Origin: Bacteroidales bacterium UBA5219
Lineage (GTDB): Bacteria > Bacteroidota > Bacteroidia > Bacteroidales > ML635J-15
Length of the DNA: 64,000 bases
Assembly: GCA_002412425.1 (NCBI GenBank)
Contig: DHVB01000021.1
Span: 62,001 to 126,000 of the forward strand
Direction of reading: 5' to 3'
This document shows positions 62,439 to 64,000 of the stretch, in pieces; position 1 is the stretch's first letter; each line of letters opens with the position of its first letter. Made by a program: the position numbers and the translations under genes. Under the pieces are notes generated by a model, which saw only the letters and a program-made list of their open reading frames with translations, was not told the DNA's origin and ran no database searches.

Positions 62439-64000
62439 ATGAAAAATATTAGTGCAATATTAGTATTAATTTTTGTTGTTTCTAATGCCTTTTGTCAAAA
62501 TTTTGAAACAGGTGTCCCTGGATTTAAAAACTTTTCACCACGTAATTATGGACAAGAAAGTCAGAATTTTAGTGTTGTTCAAAATAAAGAAGGGATAATG
62601 TATTTTGGAAATGCTAATGGGATTATGGAATTTGATAATAGTTCATGGCGTTTAGTGAAAGTTCCAGGCAAACCAATGTTGACAATTAATTCAAATAATG
62701 AAGTTTATTATGGGGGTTATAATCAAATTGGGAAAATTGTTTATGAAAATGGACATCTTTTAACAAAACTATTAAATCTTGGGGAACATGATAAATTTGG
62801 ACAGGTAACGCAAATTATAGCTATTGATAATGACTTATATGTGGTGAGTTCAAAGCAATTGTTTTATTTTCATAGAGATAGTTTGCAATCAGTTAAAACT
62901 TTTCAATCTAATGTTAAAATATTTAAATTTAATGAAAAAATATTATGTAATATACAAGAAAAGGGTTTGTCTTATTGTCAAAATGGGGATTTTGTAAAAT
63001 TTGAAGATTCTGAGCTTTTTGAGAACATGACTATATGTGATATAATAGCTTTAAATTCAAAAGAGTTTTTAGTTAGAGATCAGAAAAGTGAAAGCTTTTT
63101 TAAATATTCAGACGGAACGATAACTGAATTTAAAACAGAAGCAGATGATTTTATACAGGCTAATACTTATTCGGTAGGTTTAGCCCTAGACAATAAAAGA
63201 ATGGTTTTTGGGACAGAACATGGTGGTATTGTTTGTGTTGATGAAAAAGGACATTATGTTTTTTCCATGAGTAGAGATAATAGTTTGAGAGACAATCAGA
63301 TAACAAGTATGTATGTTGCTAATGATGGAAACTTATGGTTAACTACTTTTAGTGGAATAAGCTTAATCGAAACAAAAAGTAATATAAGTTTTTTTGGCTC
63401 TTATTATGGTCTTAATGGAGTGATTTTAAGTGTAATTAGATTTGAATCAGACCTCTATGTTGCAACAACTAATGGTGTTTATTTGTACAATTGCCAAAGT
63501 GTTTATGATAAAAATCGAAACTCTTTTGATTATAAAGCTAAATTTAAAAAAATAGACGAAATTAGGGCAATGTGTTGGAAGCTTGTTGAAATTCAAGGCA
63601 ATTTGTATGCCGTTACAAATGATGGAATTTATCTGATAAATGGTAGTAAAGCTAAATTACAACTTTCAGGTAATTTTATGTCTATCTCAAAAATGAGTTT
63701 TTTCCCAGATAATATTTTGATAGGGTCAAAAGATGGATTGTTGATAGCTTCAGTTGAAGATTCAAAAATTGACACTCTAGGGTATGTGAAAAATTATTCT
63801 TATAGCACTAGAACTATTTGTGAAGATTTTTTTGGCAATTTCTGGCTTGGAACAAGTGAAGACGGATTATTTCAACTTAGCTTTTTCTCAGGGTTAAATC
63901 TTAACCCAGATATAATTAGTTTTGCAGAAAAAACAGGATTACCCGAAGATTATGATTGGATAGATGTTTTTCCTTCTTTTCAAGGAGTTTTGTTTGCAAC
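62439..64000 (+). CDS. Propeller-type sensor/regulator, C-terminus cut by window edge
   Basis: About 520 codons are present; the gene runs off the right edge. It begins at ATG 62439 with a signal peptide (…LIFVVSNAFCQ). It continues with two-component-regulator-type propeller repeats: YFGNANGIMEFDNSSWR (about 53-69), NQITSMYVANDGNLWLTTFS, LYVATTNGVYLY and EDFFGNFWLGTSEDGLFQL. Such propellers often form the periplasmic part of hybrid sensor kinases or of membrane-anchored LuxR- or SpoIIE-type regulators. The downstream signalling part is outside the window, so the class is open. Confidence 0.85.
   Translation, partial: MKNISAILVLIFVVSNAFCQNFETGVPGFKNFSPRNYGQESQNFSVVQNKEGIMYFGNANGIMEFDNSSWRLVKVPGKPMLTINSNNEVYYGGYNQIGKIVYENGHLLTKLLNLGEHDKFGQVTQIIAIDNDLYVVSSKQLFYFHRDSLQSVKTFQSNVKIFKFNEKILCNIQEKGLSYCQNGDFVKFEDSELFENMTICDIIALNSKEFLVRDQKSESFFKYSDGTITEFKTEADDFIQANTYSVGLALDNKRMVFGTEHGGIVCVDEKGHYVFSMSRDNSLRDNQITSMYVANDGNLWLTTFSGISLIETKSNISFFGSYYGLNGVILSVIRFESDLYVATTNGVYLYNCQSVYDKNRNSFDYKAKFKKIDEIRAMCWKLVEIQGNLYAVTNDGIYLINGSKAKLQLSGNFMSISKMSFFPDNILIGSKDGLLIASVEDSKIDTLGYVKNYSYSTRTICEDFFGNFWLGTSEDGLFQLSFFSGLNLNPDIISFAEKTGLPEDYDWIDVFPSFQGVLFA

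Overview
The window is AT-rich (roughly 30% G+C by eye) and reads as one contiguous chromosome segment of an uncultured-type member of the Bacteroidota. The main evidence is the type IX secretion (T9SS) gene set: a PorU-type C25 sortase, PorZ, a PorV/PorQ-family barrel, and proteins with C-terminal 'PNP…G.Y' sorting-like domains. Promoters of the Bacteroidota form (TTTG, about 20 nt, TAnnTTTG) and the near absence of Shine-Dalgarno sequences agree. A HydF gene ([FeFe]-hydrogenase maturation) suggests an anaerobic or fermentative life style. About fifty protein genes are packed tightly with no gap over 300 bases. There is one tRNA gene (tRNA-Leu, CAA). I see no CRISPR array, insertion sequence, phage, rRNA or riboswitch.

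Layout. 1-16.3 kb, all minus: the 5' part of a DEAD-box helicase gene; a long PorU/PorU2-type C25 sortase; a secreted beta-helix protein with a possible sigma-54 promoter; recO; porZ; rdgB; an unknown exported protein; rseP; dxr; an M23 peptidase; cvpA. 16.3-30.7 kb: a GH3-family acyl-amide synthetase, a ZIP metal transporter, a secreted nuclease, a membrane protein, a UbiD-type decarboxylase, a T9SS-sorted lipase-like hydrolase, crcB, asnB, fumC, an alpha/beta hydrolase, pheS and der. 30.8-35.6 kb, plus: ispE, two sodium symporters (NSS and AGCS) and a protein with four helix-hairpin-helix repeats.

35.6-44.6 kb, minus: a three-gene operon bounded by a recognisable promoter and a strong terminator. 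It encodes a TonB-dependent receptor, a 1372-residue surface protein with a T9SS-like C-terminus, and a PorV/PorQ-family barrel. This is the best candidate in the window for an undescribed working unit. 44.7-53.6 kb: a lysine-rich exported protein, a Rieske-fold lipoprotein with altered ligands, ahcY, ribF, a thioredoxin-fold lipoprotein without its cysteines, an LpxH-type hydrolase, a cyclophilin, a TauE/SafE transporter, a radical SAM/SPASM protein, folK and tadA. A 163-base gap after tadA holds a GC-richer hairpin segment flanked by 10-bp direct repeats.

53.8-64 kb: thiL, a secreted protein of about nine 35-residue repeats, queG, ribE, a Wzx-like flippase, an S41 protease, a dCMP deaminase, tRNA-Leu with its terminator, hydF, and the 5' part of a propeller-type sensor or regulator gene.

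Much of the window is housekeeping: isoprenoid (dxr, ispE), flavin (ribF, ribE), folate, thiamine and queuosine pathways, nucleotide clean-up and translation. This is interleaved with cell-envelope genes. The secretion genes and the proteins with sorting domains probably act together: PorU- and PorZ-type proteins process and anchor cargo such as the lipase-like protein and the 1372-residue protein. Coordinates for partly read motifs are estimates. Functional calls rest on recognised motifs, not on database searches.
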